Origin: Methylovorus menthalis
Lineage (GTDB): Bacteria > Pseudomonadota > Gammaproteobacteria > Burkholderiales > Methylophilaceae
NCBI RefSeq assembly: GCF_020523625.1
Contig: NZ_JAJAQH010000006.1
Span: 124,001-188,000, forward strand
Length of the DNA: 64,000 nucleotides
Reading direction: 5' to 3'
Under the pieces are notes generated by a model. It made no database searches. It was not told the DNA's origin and was given only the letters and a program-made list of their open reading frames with translations. Position 1 is the stretch's first letter. Each line of letters begins with the position of its first letter. A program made the position numbers and the translations under genes. Of this stretch, positions 1-8,914 are shown piece after piece.

Positions 1-186
1 GTAGGTTTCGGCCTTGGGCGGCACCGGATACATTTCGGCGGTATCAATGAAATTGATGCCCTGGGCGATGGCGTAATCCAGCTGCTGATGCGCCTCGGCT
101 TCGGTGTTCTGGTCGCCATAGGTCATGGTGCCCAGGCAAATGGGCGAAACGTGCAGATCGGTATGGGCGAGTGGGCGTAGTTGCAT
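1..186 (-). CDS. tas: Aldo/keto reductase, Tas-like (partial)
   Basis: Only the first 62 residues are in the window; the gene continues past its left edge. The ATG is at 184-186 on the minus strand. The N-terminus has the GTMTYG strand and the DTAEMYP active-site motif (Asp48 and Tyr53, the usual acid/base pair of the aldo/keto reductase barrel). The order of residues closely follows the E. coli Tas protein as I remember it. The family reduces carbonyls with NADPH in the cytosol; the substrate cannot be read from the sequence. It is divergent from the protease gene at 323. Confidence 0.85.
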   Translation of the reverse strand, partial: MQLRPLAHTDLHVSPICLGTMTYGDQNTEAEAHQQLDYAIAQGINFIDTAEMYPVPPKAETY

Positions 187-322
187 GGTGATGGGCGCGT
201 TGCGTAAAAGCCAAAGTGTACGTCAATTTGCGTAGAAAGCCGAAACCGGGCCGGACACGGGTTGTTGCAGGCAGGGTGGGTGAGTATGATGCTATTTCCG
301 TTTTACTCTGCTGATCAATCTC

Positions 323-1051
323 ATGACTTATTGTGTAGCCCTGCTGCTGGATGAAGGCCTGGTGTTTGCCTCGGATACCCGCACCAATGCCGGTGTGGAT
401 CAGGTGGCCATATTCCCCAAGATGAACGTGTTTGAAGTGCCGGGCGAGCGTGTGATTACCTTGCTGACAGCGGGCAATCTGGCGATTACGCAGTCGGTGG
501 TCAACCGCTTGCGCGAGGCGATCAAGGTAGAAGATATTGCGCATTTGAACAATGTCGGCAGTATGTTTGAAGCAGCGCAACTGGTGGGCGATGTCATGCG
601 CGAGGTGTTTGAGCGCGATGCCGAGCACCTGAAAAACCACAACACCGATTTCAATGCCAGCATATTGCTGGGCGGGCAGATCAAGGGTGAAAAGCCGCGC
701 TTGTTCAATATCTATGCCGCGGGTAACTTTATTGAAACCTGCCGGGAAACGCCGTATTTCCAGATAGGCGAAACCAAGTATGGCAAACCCATTATCGACC
801 GCGTGGTGAAGTACAACAGCGACATGATGGATGCAGTGAAGTGCGTGCTGATTTCGTTTGATTCCACCATCCGCAGCAATATCTCGGTGGCGGCCCCCAT
901 CGACCTCATGCTGTATCGCACCGATAGTCTCAGCGCCAATTGCCGCCAGCGCATCGAGGAAAAAGACCCGTATTACGCCACCATCCGCCAAGGCTGGTCC
1001 GACGGCCTTAAAACCGTGTTCAGCGGCTTGCCCAGCCCCGACTGGTGCTAG
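323..1051 (+). CDS. Anbu-type (proteasome-related) protease
   Basis: 242 residues starting MTYCVALLLDEGLVFASDTR, so removal of Met1 exposes Thr2, the catalytic nucleophile of the N-terminal hydrolase fold. The FASDTRTNAG stretch and overall length match Anbu, the bacterial protease related to HslV and proteasome beta subunits, which forms ring-like or helical assemblies in the cytosol. Anbu genes are commonly grouped with an alpha-E protein, an ATP-grasp protein and a transglutaminase-like protein. None of these is within 10 kb on the right; the left side is outside the window. The start lacks a clear Shine-Dalgarno sequence, but the Thr2 rule fixes it. Substrate unknown. Confidence 0.88.
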   Translation: MTYCVALLLDEGLVFASDTRTNAGVDQVAIFPKMNVFEVPGERVITLLTAGNLAITQSVVNRLREAIKVEDIAHLNNVGSMFEAAQLVGDVMREVFERDAEHLKNHNTDFNASILLGGQIKGEKPRLFNIYAAGNFIETCRETPYFQIGETKYGKPIIDRVVKYNSDMMDAVKCVLISFDSTIRSNISVAAPIDLMLYRTDSLSANCRQRIEEKDPYYATIRQGWSDGLKTVFSGLPSPDWC

Positions 1052-1058
1052 TGCTCGC

Positions 1059-1829
1059 TTACACGCCGCCTGGCATGCGCCAGGGCAGGTAACGTGACTG
1101 CAACACTTGCAGGCTGCCATCTTCCAGCGAGTAGCGACACACTGGAAGCAGGTGGCCCGCAATCTCGGCGCTGGCATATACGGCCAGCGTAATCTCGGTG
1201 ATTTCCAGGGGTATTTCCGGCAGTGCCAGTGCGCCAAGTTGTTGCTGCACGTCGGTCATGGCGAGGCGCTGACGGTAAAACCCTGCCGTGATATGCGGTA
1301 CATAGGGTTGCGTTTCGGTGGCGCGCAGGGCGGTACGCATGGCATGCAAGGTGTCGATGTCACCCTTGAGCCCAAGATACGCGGCTGTGGTAAAGCTATC
1401 CGCGAGGCCGGTATTTAATTTCAGCAGGCCAGGCGATGCGTTTTGCAGGCAGGCGATATCCCGCTGAAAGTCCGCCTGGGTATAGCTGTGCGTATCCGTG
1501 GCATGGGCTTGTGGAAAGCCGCACACTGCCAGCGTGATATGCGGCTGGCGCCGATAGTCCGGCAGCAGCCAGTCTCCCAGATGGCGGCGCAAGGCGCTGA
1601 TATGTGCGCGCATCTCCGCCGTGTCGGCCTCTACTATCCACACCGCATAAAATGGCCTGCCCAGATGCCAGCGTACAAAGTTATCGGCGCGGCAGGCGAT
1701 GGTATGCGTGGCCATATCCTCAAGCTGAGTTGTACTGGATATGTCAGGAGTGGGTGAACGCAAGGTGGTGGAGGTGTCTGCTGGCATGCTTGTGGTGATA
1801 GCCTGGGCTTTGATCTCGTCAGGCCTCAA
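1059..1829 (-). CDS. 2H phosphoesterase (2'-5' RNA ligase-like)
   Basis: Two His-x-Thr motifs are visible, H97-I-T99 in PHITLAVCGF and H179-I-T181 in PHITAGFY, about 80 residues apart. This is the signature of the 2H phosphoesterase superfamily (LigT/ThpR, cyclic phosphodiesterases), which acts on 2',3'-cyclic or 2'-5' phosphodiester bonds. The first 38 residues are Ser/Thr-rich and look non-conserved, so Met39 (base 1715) is a plausible true start. If the longer start is used, the gene overlaps the upstream SRPBCC gene by 4 bases, which suggests translational coupling. The natural substrate is unknown. Confidence 0.75.
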   Translation of the reverse strand: MRPDEIKAQAITTSMPADTSTTLRSPTPDISSTTQLEDMATHTIACRADNFVRWHLGRPFYAVWIVEADTAEMRAHISALRRHLGDWLLPDYRRQPHITLAVCGFPQAHATDTHSYTQADFQRDIACLQNASPGLLKLNTGLADSFTTAAYLGLKGDIDTLHAMRTALRATETQPYVPHITAGFYRQRLAMTDVQQQLGALALPEIPLEITEITLAVYASAEIAGHLLPVCRYSLEDGSLQVLQSRYLPWRMPGGV

Positions 1830-2236
1830 GCCGCGTGCGCTTCGAGCAGGCTTTTCAGGTTGGCGAGGTCGCGCAGCACCCAGGCCTCGTCTTCGGCAAA
1901 TTGTTCATCACTGATGCCGGGCTGGCGAAACAGGGTAAACATCAGCTCGGCGGCATTGCCATTGGCAATCACCCGCATGGGGATGTAGATCTCGTTATCG
2001 TCATCCGGGAAAACCCAGTGGTCGAGCACGCCATGGTCATTCGGTTCGCAAAAGCGGATGCGTATGGGGCCTTCCGGCCCATCGGCGACCCAGTCATTCT
2101 GCGCGCGGCGGATGCCACGCCCCAGTCCGGTAGCCCATGCTGAAAGATTCTCCGGTTGTGCCGCAAAGCGATAGACCTCTTGCCATGGCCGCTGGATCAC
2201 GATGCTGATAATGCAGGAAAGCGTGGCTGTGCTCAT
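1826..2236 (-). CDS. SRPBCC-family (START-like) protein
   Basis: 136 residues without signal peptide. The start (ISIVIQRPWQEVYRFAAQPENLSAWATG) has the first strand and helix of the SRPBCC/polyketide cyclase-like fold that binds hydrophobic ligands. This is followed by alternating strands and a C-terminal helix (DEAWVLRDLANLKSLLEA). It is the first gene of a leftward pair with the 2H phosphoesterase. The ligand is not predictable. Confidence 0.7.
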   Translation of the reverse strand: MSTATLSCIISIVIQRPWQEVYRFAAQPENLSAWATGLGRGIRRAQNDWVADGPEGPIRIRFCEPNDHGVLDHWVFPDDDNEIYIPMRVIANGNAAELMFTLFRQPGISDEQFAEDEAWVLRDLANLKSLLEAHAA

Positions 2237-2246
2237 GAGAAAACCC

Positions 2247-2276
2247 TTGGGGTTGGTGAGGACGGATCAATATAAT
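2247..2276 (+). promoter_or_regulatory. Candidate sigma70 promoter for the yoaA-type helicase
   Basis: A perfect TATAAT (2271-2276) lies 18 bases after TTGGGG (2247-2252), in the gap between the leftward SRPBCC gene and the rightward helicase. The helicase start is about 75 bases downstream. The -35 match is only partial. Confidence 0.45.
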
Positions 2277-2351
2277 ACTACCTTGGGTCAGCCGCCCGGT
2301 TTGGCGACGGCGCCTGATTTTATGAGCACTCCTTTTTTCTGAAAGTTCGGC

Positions 2352-4310
2352 TTGAGCGATCTGGATTCTGTTTTTTCCCTGGAGGGTCCGCTGGCTGCCA
2401 GCATTCCCGGCTATCGCACCCGCGTGCAGCAGCTGGAAATGGCCAAGGCCATTGAAGAGGCCATCAAGCTGGGTCGTCAGCTGGTGGCCGAAGCAGGCAC
2501 CGGCACCGGTAAAACCTTTGCCTATCTGGTGCCCGCCTTGCTCTCCGGGGGCAAGGTCATTGTGTCTACCGGCACCAAAACTCTGCAGGATCAGCTATTC
2601 AACCGCGATCTGCCCGCCGTGCGCGATGCCCTCAAGGTGCCAGTGACCGTGGCCATGCTCAAGGGCCGCGCCAATTACGTCTGCCACTTTCACCTCGACC
2701 GTGCCATGAATGAAGGGCGTTTTATCTCGCGTGAAGATGCCAATTACGTGCACAAGATTCGCGCCTTTGCCGACAACAGCTCCACCGGCGACAAAAGCGA
2801 GCTGACCGATGTGCCGGAAAACGCCACCATCTGGCCCGCGGTGACCTCCACCCGCGATAACTGCATGGGCCAGGAGTGCGCGTTTTACAAGGAATGCTTT
2901 GTCATGGAAGCCCGCAAGCGGGCATTGGCCGCCGATGTGGTGGTGGTCAACCATCACCTGTTTTTTGCCGATGTGATGCTGCGCGATGAAGGCGTGGCCG
3001 AGCTGTTGCCCAGCGCCAATACCGTGATTTTTGACGAGGCGCACCAACTGCCGGAAGTGGCCGGACTGTTTTTTGGTGAGGATGTCTCGACCAGCCAGCT
3101 GATGGAGCTGGCACGTGATGCGCATGCCGAATACATCATCACCGCCAAGGATTGCACCGCCTTGCCCGAAGCCACCGCCGCGCTGGAAAAAGCCGTGCGC
3201 GATTTTCGGCTGGTATTCAGTTTTGAAGGCAGTCGCATGCCGGTGCAAAAAGCACAGGCGCTTAAAAACTTTGATTCGGCTTACGCCACCATGCAGGAAA
3301 AACTCAATGTGCTGGCCCAGGTGCTCGAAAGCCAGGCCGAGCGCGACCCTGCCATTGAAAACTGCTGGCAGCGCGGTCTGGCCCTGCAGCAAAAACTGCA
3401 AGCCTGGCAAAAAGCCGACAACGCCAACCTCGTGCGTTGGGTCGAGGTCTTCAGCCAATCTGTGCAGTTGCATGCCACGCCACTCTCCGTGGCCGAAGGC
3501 TTTGGCAAACAGCTGAACGCCCAGCCGCGCGCCTGGATATTCACCTCGGCCACCCTCGCCGTCAAAAGCGATTTCAGCCACTACCTGGGCCAGATGGGCC
3601 TGGAAGAGGCCACCACTGGCTACTGGAACAGCCCGTTTGATTACGGCCAGCAAGCCCTGCTCTATGTGCCCAATGGCATGCCGGAACCTAATAGCCCCGG
3701 CTATAGCGCTGCCGTTGCAGCCGCGGCCTTGCCCGTCATCCGCGCCAGCCGTGGCCGCGCTTTTGTGTTGAGCACCAGCCTGCGGGCGATGCGTGAAATC
3801 CACGCCCTGCTCAAGGATGCCTTTTCAACCGAAGGCATGGAATACCCGCTGCTGATGCAGGGCGAAAGCGCCCGCACCGAACTGCTGGACCGTTTTCGTG
3901 CGCTGGGCAACGCCGTACTGGTGGGCTCGCAAAGCTTCTGGGAAGGCGTCGATGTGCGCGGCGAAGCCCTGAGCGCCGTCATCATCGACAAACTGCCTTT
4001 CGCTCCGCCTGATGATCCGGTGCTTGCCGCCCGCATCGACAAAATGAACGCCGAAGGCCGCAACGCCTTCATGGAATACCAACTGCCGTATTCCGTCATC
4101 ACCCTGAAGCAAGGTGCCGGACGCCTGATCCGCGACGAAGCCGATCGCGGCGTGCTGATGATCTGCGACCCCCGGCTGATCGCCAAACACTACGGCCGCC
4201 GCATCTGGCAGAGTCTGCCGCCATTCAAGCGCACGCGGGATATTGCCGAAGTGGAGGCGTTTTTTGAGCAAGCTGCAGACGATGCCATCGCCGAAGCAGG
4301 CAACGCCTGA
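2352..4310 (+). CDS. yoaA: ATP-dependent DNA helicase, YoaA/DinG type (XPD-like)
   Basis: 652 residues, starting at TTG with GAAAG just upstream; the first in-frame ATG is residue 30 and would cut into the conserved N-terminus. Walker A AGTGTGKT is at residues 48-55 and DEAH at 228-231. Four cysteines (111, 171, 176, 182) fit the 4Fe-4S cluster of XPD-family helicases. The C-terminal half has the SFWEGVDVRG and QGAGRLIRDE motifs of helicase domain 2. Length and residue order fit YoaA better than the longer DinG. In E. coli YoaA is a 5'-3' helicase that works with HolC in repair of stalled replication forks; the same role is inferred here. Confidence 0.92.
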   Translation: MSDLDSVFSLEGPLAASIPGYRTRVQQLEMAKAIEEAIKLGRQLVAEAGTGTGKTFAYLVPALLSGGKVIVSTGTKTLQDQLFNRDLPAVRDALKVPVTVAMLKGRANYVCHFHLDRAMNEGRFISREDANYVHKIRAFADNSSTGDKSELTDVPENATIWPAVTSTRDNCMGQECAFYKECFVMEARKRALAADVVVVNHHLFFADVMLRDEGVAELLPSANTVIFDEAHQLPEVAGLFFGEDVSTSQLMELARDAHAEYIITAKDCTALPEATAALEKAVRDFRLVFSFEGSRMPVQKAQALKNFDSAYATMQEKLNVLAQVLESQAERDPAIENCWQRGLALQQKLQAWQKADNANLVRWVEVFSQSVQLHATPLSVAEGFGKQLNAQPRAWIFTSATLAVKSDFSHYLGQMGLEEATTGYWNSPFDYGQQALLYVPNGMPEPNSPGYSAAVAAAALPVIRASRGRAFVLSTSLRAMREIHALLKDAFSTEGMEYPLLMQGESARTELLDRFRALGNAVLVGSQSFWEGVDVRGEALSAVIIDKLPFAPPDDPVLAARIDKMNAEGRNAFMEYQLPYSVITLKQGAGRLIRDEADRGVLMICDPRLIAKHYGRRIWQSLPPFKRTRDIAEVEAFFEQAADDAIAEAGNA

Positions 4311-4324
4311 CGACAGGTTTTTGC

Positions 4325-5257
4325 TTAAACCATCTTCCACTCACTCGGCATCACCTCCACCAGATAATCCACAAACACCCGCAGTTTGTGGGTCATGGCG
4401 TGTTTGTCCTGATAGCTCACATAAAAATCCAGCGGTTCAATATCGGCGGTCACGGCGCCTTCGCTGGTTTCATTTCCGGTAAACAGGGCTTCCAACTGGC
4501 CGCTGTCGATCAGCGGTTGGGCGACGAAAGCGCCTAGGCGGGCGATGCCAGCGCCGCCGACGGCGAGGCGGGCCAGGGCGTCGATATCATTGCTGTTGAC
4601 GGTGGGGGTGATGTCAGGCTCGAAGCGCAAACCGTCGCGCAGAAAGCCCCAGCCCAGCATGCGGCCACTGGCGGGTACGCGAAACGTGAGGCAGGCATGG
4701 TGTGATAGCTCTTCGGGCTGGGTTGGGCGTCCGGCACGGGCGAGGTACTCGGGCGATGCGCAAAACAGAATGGGCACGCGGGCAATGTGGCGCGCGATCA
4801 TGCCGGGCTCCAATTGCTGCTTGAAGCGGATGCTGATGTCAATGTTTTCGGTGATGTGGTCTATGGGGTTATCGGTCGTGATCAGCTCGACCGAAATACG
4901 CGGATAGCGGCGCATGAAGGGCGGAATCAGGTCGGCAATTACATTGCGGCCAAAGGCGGCCGAGCAGGCGATGCGTAGTCGTCCCTGAGGTTCGCCCTGA
5001 AATTCAGTGATGCTGGATTTGGCGAGCTCCAGATCGCGCAGAATATCTTTCACGGCGTGGTAGTAAAGTTGCCCGGCATCGGTCAGTGCCATGCTGCGGG
5101 TAGAGCGGCTGAGCAGGCGTATGCCCAGCGTGGTTTCCAGCCGCTGAATATTCTGGCTGGCGGCCGCCGCTGTAATGCCTACCTGGCGGGCGCCTGCGGC
5201 AATGCTGCCTTGCTCTACGGCACGGACAAAGCTTTCTATGCTGCGCAAGGTATCCAT
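4325..5257 (-). CDS. LysR-family transcriptional regulator
   Basis: 310 residues. The N-terminal winged helix-turn-helix is residues 1-60 (MDTLRSIESFVRAVEQGS ... AAAASQNIQRLETTLGIRLL), followed by the linker helix and a periplasmic-binding-protein-like effector domain. The C-terminus (DFYVSYQDKHAMTHKLRVFVDYL) is typical of the CrgA/AaeR-like subgroup. It is transcribed divergently from the DUF2798 membrane protein at 5393, which is therefore its most likely target. The inducer is unknown. Confidence 0.92.
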   Translation of the reverse strand: MDTLRSIESFVRAVEQGSIAAGARQVGITAAAASQNIQRLETTLGIRLLSRSTRSMALTDAGQLYYHAVKDILRDLELAKSSITEFQGEPQGRLRIACSAAFGRNVIADLIPPFMRRYPRISVELITTDNPIDHITENIDISIRFKQQLEPGMIARHIARVPILFCASPEYLARAGRPTQPEELSHHACLTFRVPASGRMLGWGFLRDGLRFEPDITPTVNSNDIDALARLAVGGAGIARLGAFVAQPLIDSGQLEALFTGNETSEGAVTADIEPLDFYVSYQDKHAMTHKLRVFVDYLVEVMPSEWKMV

Positions 5258-5392
5258 AATGTATTGACCGTTAATATTGATGTTATTCGATAGTTTATCT
5301 TGTGAATGTAAGAAGCTCCAGCCATCTATTGCTGCCGCAGTCTTTGCGATAAAGTTTCGTCAACACTGCAGCATTAATTGAAAGGAACCATC

Positions 5393-5659
5393 ATGCAAAA
5401 CACTCAACTCAAGCTACAGCGCCTGCCTAAAATCCCGGCGCGTTATACCCCCGTGGCATTCGCCTTTTACATGGCGGGCATCATGGCTCTGCTGATGTCG
5501 TTCGTTATCGTGGCGATCAATGGCGGCATTGGGCATCACTACATTGCCCACGTATTTCACGCTTACTCAATGGCGATGCCGGTGGCCTTCTGCTGTGTGC
5601 TGATGGTGCGTCCGGTGGTGGTCAAACTGGTGGCGCTGACGGTGGCTCCGCCTGCCTGA
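5393..5659 (+). CDS. DUF2798 small membrane protein
   Basis: 88 residues from ATG 5393, chosen because AAAGGA stands 7 bases upstream; a TTG 15 bases earlier would place the ribosome site inside the gene. Two hydrophobic segments are visible (about residues 22-45 and 58-82), with the conserved pattern FYMAGIMALLMSF ... HAYSMAMPVAF of DUF2798. It sits in the inner membrane, function unknown. It is divergent from the LysR gene and probably controlled by it. Confidence 0.75.
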   Translation: MQNTQLKLQRLPKIPARYTPVAFAFYMAGIMALLMSFVIVAINGGIGHHYIAHVFHAYSMAMPVAFCCVLMVRPVVVKLVALTVAPPA

Positions 5660-5743
5660 ATGAAGGCGTAGGAATATTGAGCGATAACGATTGAAGAGAA
5701 TGATGGTCAGAGTCCCATCGGGTTAATTTAAGGAGTAAGCGAA

Positions 5744-6661
5744 ATGAGTGCGACAGCGACGACTGGGTTGGCGGTTGGGTTTATCGGCCTGGGGGCCATG
5801 GGTGAAGGCATGGTGGCAAATCTGCTGGCGGCAGGCCATGCGGTGCGCGTCTATAACCGCAGCGCTGAAAAAGCCGCCGCCTCGGTTGCCAGGGGTGCCT
5901 TGCTGTGCGATACGCCTTTTGCCGCCGCGCGGGATGCCGATGTGGTGATTACCATGCTATCCAACGATGCCGTGCTGGAGTCGGTTACTCTGGCTGAGAA
6001 CGGCGTTTTGGCTGGCTTGAAGTCAGGTGCGGTGCATTTATCCATGAGCACTGTTTCGCCTGACACGTCGCGCAAGCTGGCCGCGCTGCATGCGGACAAA
6101 GGCGTCCAGTTACTGGCGGCGCCTGTGTTTGGTCGGCCAGACATGGCGGCTGCCAAAAAATTGTGGATCTGTGTATCCGGACATGCGCCGTCGATTGCCC
6201 TTGCCCGCCCGGTGCTGGAGGCCATGAGTCAGGGCATCTTTGAGTTTGGGGATGATCCGGGTGCCGCCAATGTGGTGAAGCTCAGTGGCAATTTCATGAT
6301 TGCCTCTTGTGTGGAAACCATGGCCGAAGTCGCCACGCTGGCCGAGAAAAATGGCATTAAGCCCGAAGCGGTACTGGGCATGCTGACCAGCACCATCTTC
6401 GCCTGCCCCATGTACCAGCGCTATGGTGAGCTGATCCTGAAACAGGACTATGCACCTGCCTTCAAGCTCTCGCTGGGGTTCAAGGATATGAATCTGATTC
6501 AGAAGGTGGCACTGGATAGCGCGACGCCCATGCCGTTTCTTGGTATTGTGCAGCAACGTTACCTGAGTGCCATGGCCGACGGGCGTGAGGGCCAGGATTG
6601 GAGCGCGATTGCGCTGAATGCCCGGCATGATGCAGGCCTGCCGCTGCAGCGCCAGTTCTGA
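5744..6661 (+). CDS. NAD(P)-dependent oxidoreductase, 3-hydroxyisobutyrate dehydrogenase family
   Basis: 305 residues. The Rossmann signature GFIGLGAMGEGMVANLL is at about residues 12-28 and the NAD-binding segment VITMLSNDAVLE follows. The substrate-site lysine lies in the helix VVKLSGNFM (about 183-191) and the C-terminal all-helical dimer domain ends at QDWSAIAL. The family covers 3-hydroxyisobutyrate, tartronate-semialdehyde and glyoxylate/succinic-semialdehyde reductases; the exact substrate is not determined. It has a good ribosome site (AAGGAG, spacing about 9) and is followed after 15 bases by the DUF202 gene. Confidence 0.85.
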   Translation: MSATATTGLAVGFIGLGAMGEGMVANLLAAGHAVRVYNRSAEKAAASVARGALLCDTPFAAARDADVVITMLSNDAVLESVTLAENGVLAGLKSGAVHLSMSTVSPDTSRKLAALHADKGVQLLAAPVFGRPDMAAAKKLWICVSGHAPSIALARPVLEAMSQGIFEFGDDPGAANVVKLSGNFMIASCVETMAEVATLAEKNGIKPEAVLGMLTSTIFACPMYQRYGELILKQDYAPAFKLSLGFKDMNLIQKVALDSATPMPFLGIVQQRYLSAMADGREGQDWSAIALNARHDAGLPLQRQF

Positions 6662-6676
6662 ATTCAAGAGGTGAGT

Positions 6677-7042
6677 ATGTCTGATCCACGTGTGTTTTTT
6701 GCAGCTGAGCGTACCTTGCTGGCATGGGTGCGCTCCGGCGTGACCATCATGGCGCTGGGATTTGTGGTGGCCAAATTTGGTTTGTTTCTAACACTGATGA
6801 GTGCGGCTTCGGGTGCCACCCACCTGGTACATCATCATGCCTGGACGGATACCCTGGGCATCCTGCTGGTGGTGGCGGGGGCGCTGGTGATTCTGGGCGC
6901 ACAGTACAACCATCATCTCTATGTACGCACCTTGCCGGAACATGATGTGCCCGCCATGGCGCTACCCTGGATGACAGTGGCCCTTTCATTGTCGGTGGTG
7001 CTCTGTGGTCTGCTGCTGGCCATCTATCTCGCGCTGGGGTAA
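6677..7042 (+). CDS. DUF202 (YidH-like) membrane protein
   Basis: The motif RVFFAAERTLLAWVRSG at the N-terminus defines DUF202 proteins. Three membrane segments are visible (about residues 22-45, 56-80 and 96-121). ATG 6677 is preferred because AGAGGTG stands at a proper distance; GTG 6671 would add two residues. It is 15 bases downstream of the oxidoreductase and probably co-transcribed. Function unknown. Confidence 0.8.
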   Translation: MSDPRVFFAAERTLLAWVRSGVTIMALGFVVAKFGLFLTLMSAASGATHLVHHHAWTDTLGILLVVAGALVILGAQYNHHLYVRTLPEHDVPAMALPWMTVALSLSVVLCGLLLAIYLALG

Positions 7043-7188
7043 GCAAGGCCCGTGCGTGCTTGCGGCAGTAGGCATGCGCATTTATCCGCCTGGTCAGACT
7101 GACATTTTCTGACGCTGGCCGCTTGCGGCTGGTATCCAATTTGCTAGATTGATTATCGTGAAGCGCTTGTACTATGGAGACTGCGACG

Positions 7189-7818
7189 ATGGATATCCTG
7201 CAAGTGGTAAATGCACAGATGAACGCCCTTGGCATGCCTTTATATGCCGTCACGCTCACCGCTGTTCCCCGAGCGGATACCCCCCTATTACTCATGCTGC
7301 ACTGGCATGGCTTTCGCCGTGAAGAAGTCGAAGGCTTGCCTTCGCGCTTTGCACCTGTCTATGCGGTGCCGGGCTCGGCGCTGCAACTCAATGAGCGCTG
7401 GAACCGCATGGAGATGCTGGATGAAGCCATGCTGGAAGCCGGTTGGAAACTCGGTGCCTGGGATGTGGTGCGGGATGCACATCGCGGGTGCAACTGGATA
7501 GGCGCCAGCGAGCAGGAGGCGCTGGAGTGCCGACAGGCATTTGGCGATTATTCGCCGCTGGGTGATCAGGAAGACCACCTGCTGATGGAAGCGCCTGACC
7601 GCATGGAGATGATGCACTTGGCCGCGGCCGTGGGCTATGTGCGCTGGATGTTCCGCCCGGTGAAAGACAGCATCTGGCGCCAGACCGCCGAGGACGACAC
7701 GCTGGATGAGGTTGGCGGGCGCAATACGCCATGCCCGGTCAACCCGATTACCTACACCTCCAAAAACCTGCATGTGGCGTATCGCCTTGGTCGCGTGGAG
7801 CGCATCATCTTGCCTTGA
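7189..7818 (+). CDS. Uncharacterised protein
   Basis: 209 residues from ATG 7189 (GGAGA 8 bases upstream); an in-frame ATG at 7174 overlaps that ribosome site. No signal peptide or membrane segment. The protein is rich in Trp and Met, with the stretches LHWHGFRREEVEGLPSRF, MEMLDEAMLEAGWKLGAWD and CPVNPITYTSKNLHVAYRLG. I do not recognise the family. The end is followed after about 90 bases by a strong hairpin terminator, so it probably forms its own transcription unit. Confidence 0.6.
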   Translation: MDILQVVNAQMNALGMPLYAVTLTAVPRADTPLLLMLHWHGFRREEVEGLPSRFAPVYAVPGSALQLNERWNRMEMLDEAMLEAGWKLGAWDVVRDAHRGCNWIGASEQEALECRQAFGDYSPLGDQEDHLLMEAPDRMEMMHLAAAVGYVRWMFRPVKDSIWRQTAEDDTLDEVGGRNTPCPVNPITYTSKNLHVAYRLGRVERIILP

Positions 7819-7910
7819 GTGGATGCGCCGATTGCTGGATTGTTCAAGGGAAAATCAATCGCCCACCCATGCTAGACATGCGCTACCAAGCTAGCTTTTC
7901 AGCATGGACA

Positions 7911-7945
7911 AAGCCCTTTCAGCTGATACTGAAAGGGCTTTTTTT
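7911..7945. terminator. Rho-independent terminator, probably bidirectional
   Basis: A perfect 10-bp stem, AAGCCCTTTC and GAAAGGGCTT, with a 10-base loop is followed by T5 on the plus strand. It lies between two convergent genes (the unknown gene ending 7818 and the DMT transporter ending 7955), so it can serve both. Confidence 0.88.
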
Positions 7946-7954
7946 ATGGCTTGC

Positions 7955-8914
7955 TTAGGTGGTTGGCGTAGCGTTGACGGCGGGCTGTTGACGCGGCCAG
8001 CTGGCAAAACTGACGGCGCCGATCACCAAGGCGGCCCCGGTCAGTTGTATCGCCGTGGGTGGCACACCTTCCATCGCCGCGATCACCATGGAGGTGACCG
8101 GCACCAGATTTAGGAAGATGGCGGCCCGGCCCGCCCCCAGCCGACGAATACCGGCATTCCAGCACAAGTAGGCCAGTACGCCGCCACCTATGGTCATGAT
8201 CAGCAGCGCCATGGCCGCGTGCTGGCCCGGCATGACGAAGTGCTCGCCCGATAGCAGCGCCACTAACGTCAGCGCCAGGGCGCCTACGGTCATGATGGCC
8301 GCCGTGCTGGCGATGCCGCTGGTGTCGGTCGGCATCATTTTTTTAACGCAGACGTTATAGGCGGCCCAGCTCAGGCTGGCGAGGAAAATCAGGATGTCGC
8401 CATGCGATATTTCCAGATGCGCGCCTGCGCCAAGCACCACAATCGCTACACCTGCCAGTCCGATAGGAAACGCCAGCCACTGGCGCATGTGCAGGCGTTC
8501 GCCTATGGTGGCCCAGGCAATAAGCGCGGTCAGCAATGGATTCAACGCCATGATGAGGGCGCCATTGACCGCCGATGTGCTTTGCATGCCGAGGAAAAAC
8601 AAGAGATTAAAGCCGAACACACCTACCAGCCCCAGCACCACGTAAGCACGTGCATGGCGTAGCGGAACATGTTCGCCTCGGATATAAGTCAGCGTCAGCA
8701 TGATGAGCGCAGCCAGCAGATAGCGCGTGGCGCCCGCCACTACTGGTGGCATTTCGGCCACCACGGGAATGGCCAGATTGAAGTTGGCGCCCCATTGGAT
8801 GGCGGCGAATAACACACAGAAATAGGTAAAAGCGAGACTCAAGGGCAAATGTTCCTGATGGGATAGCGGCAGCTCAGGCCGGAAGGTTAAGGTCGATGGA
8901 GAGCGACTTGGCAA
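7955..8914 (-). CDS. EamA/DMT-family inner-membrane transporter
   Basis: About 300 residues with ten predicted membrane helices in two EamA repeats. The first repeat contains FAAIQWGANFNLAIPVV and ALNPLLTALIAWATIGERL; the second contains SLSWAAYNVCVKKMMP and NLVPVTSMVIAAMEGVPPT. The listed ATG overlaps the upstream gene by 41 bases and adds a polar N-terminus. A TTG near 8850-8856 with AGGA before it may be the real start. It probably exports small metabolites; the substrate is unknown. Confidence 0.82.
   Translation of the reverse strand: MPSRSPSTLTFRPELPLSHQEHLPLSLAFTYFCVLFAAIQWGANFNLAIPVVAEMPPVVAGATRYLLAALIMLTLTYIRGEHVPLRHARAYVVLGLVGVFGFNLLFFLGMQSTSAVNGALIMALNPLLTALIAWATIGERLHMRQWLAFPIGLAGVAIVVLGAGAHLEISHGDILIFLASLSWAAYNVCVKKMMPTDTSGIASTAAIMTVGALALTLVALLSGEHFVMPGQHAAMALLIMTIGGGVLAYLCWNAGIRRLGAGRAAIFLNLVPVTSMVIAAMEGVPPTAIQLTGAALVIGAVSFASWPRQQPAVNATPTT

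Noticed and set aside
44-1237. Minus-strand frame of 397 codons across the protease gene
   Set aside because: It overlaps the Anbu gene and an aldo/keto reductase start that both have clear family motifs.
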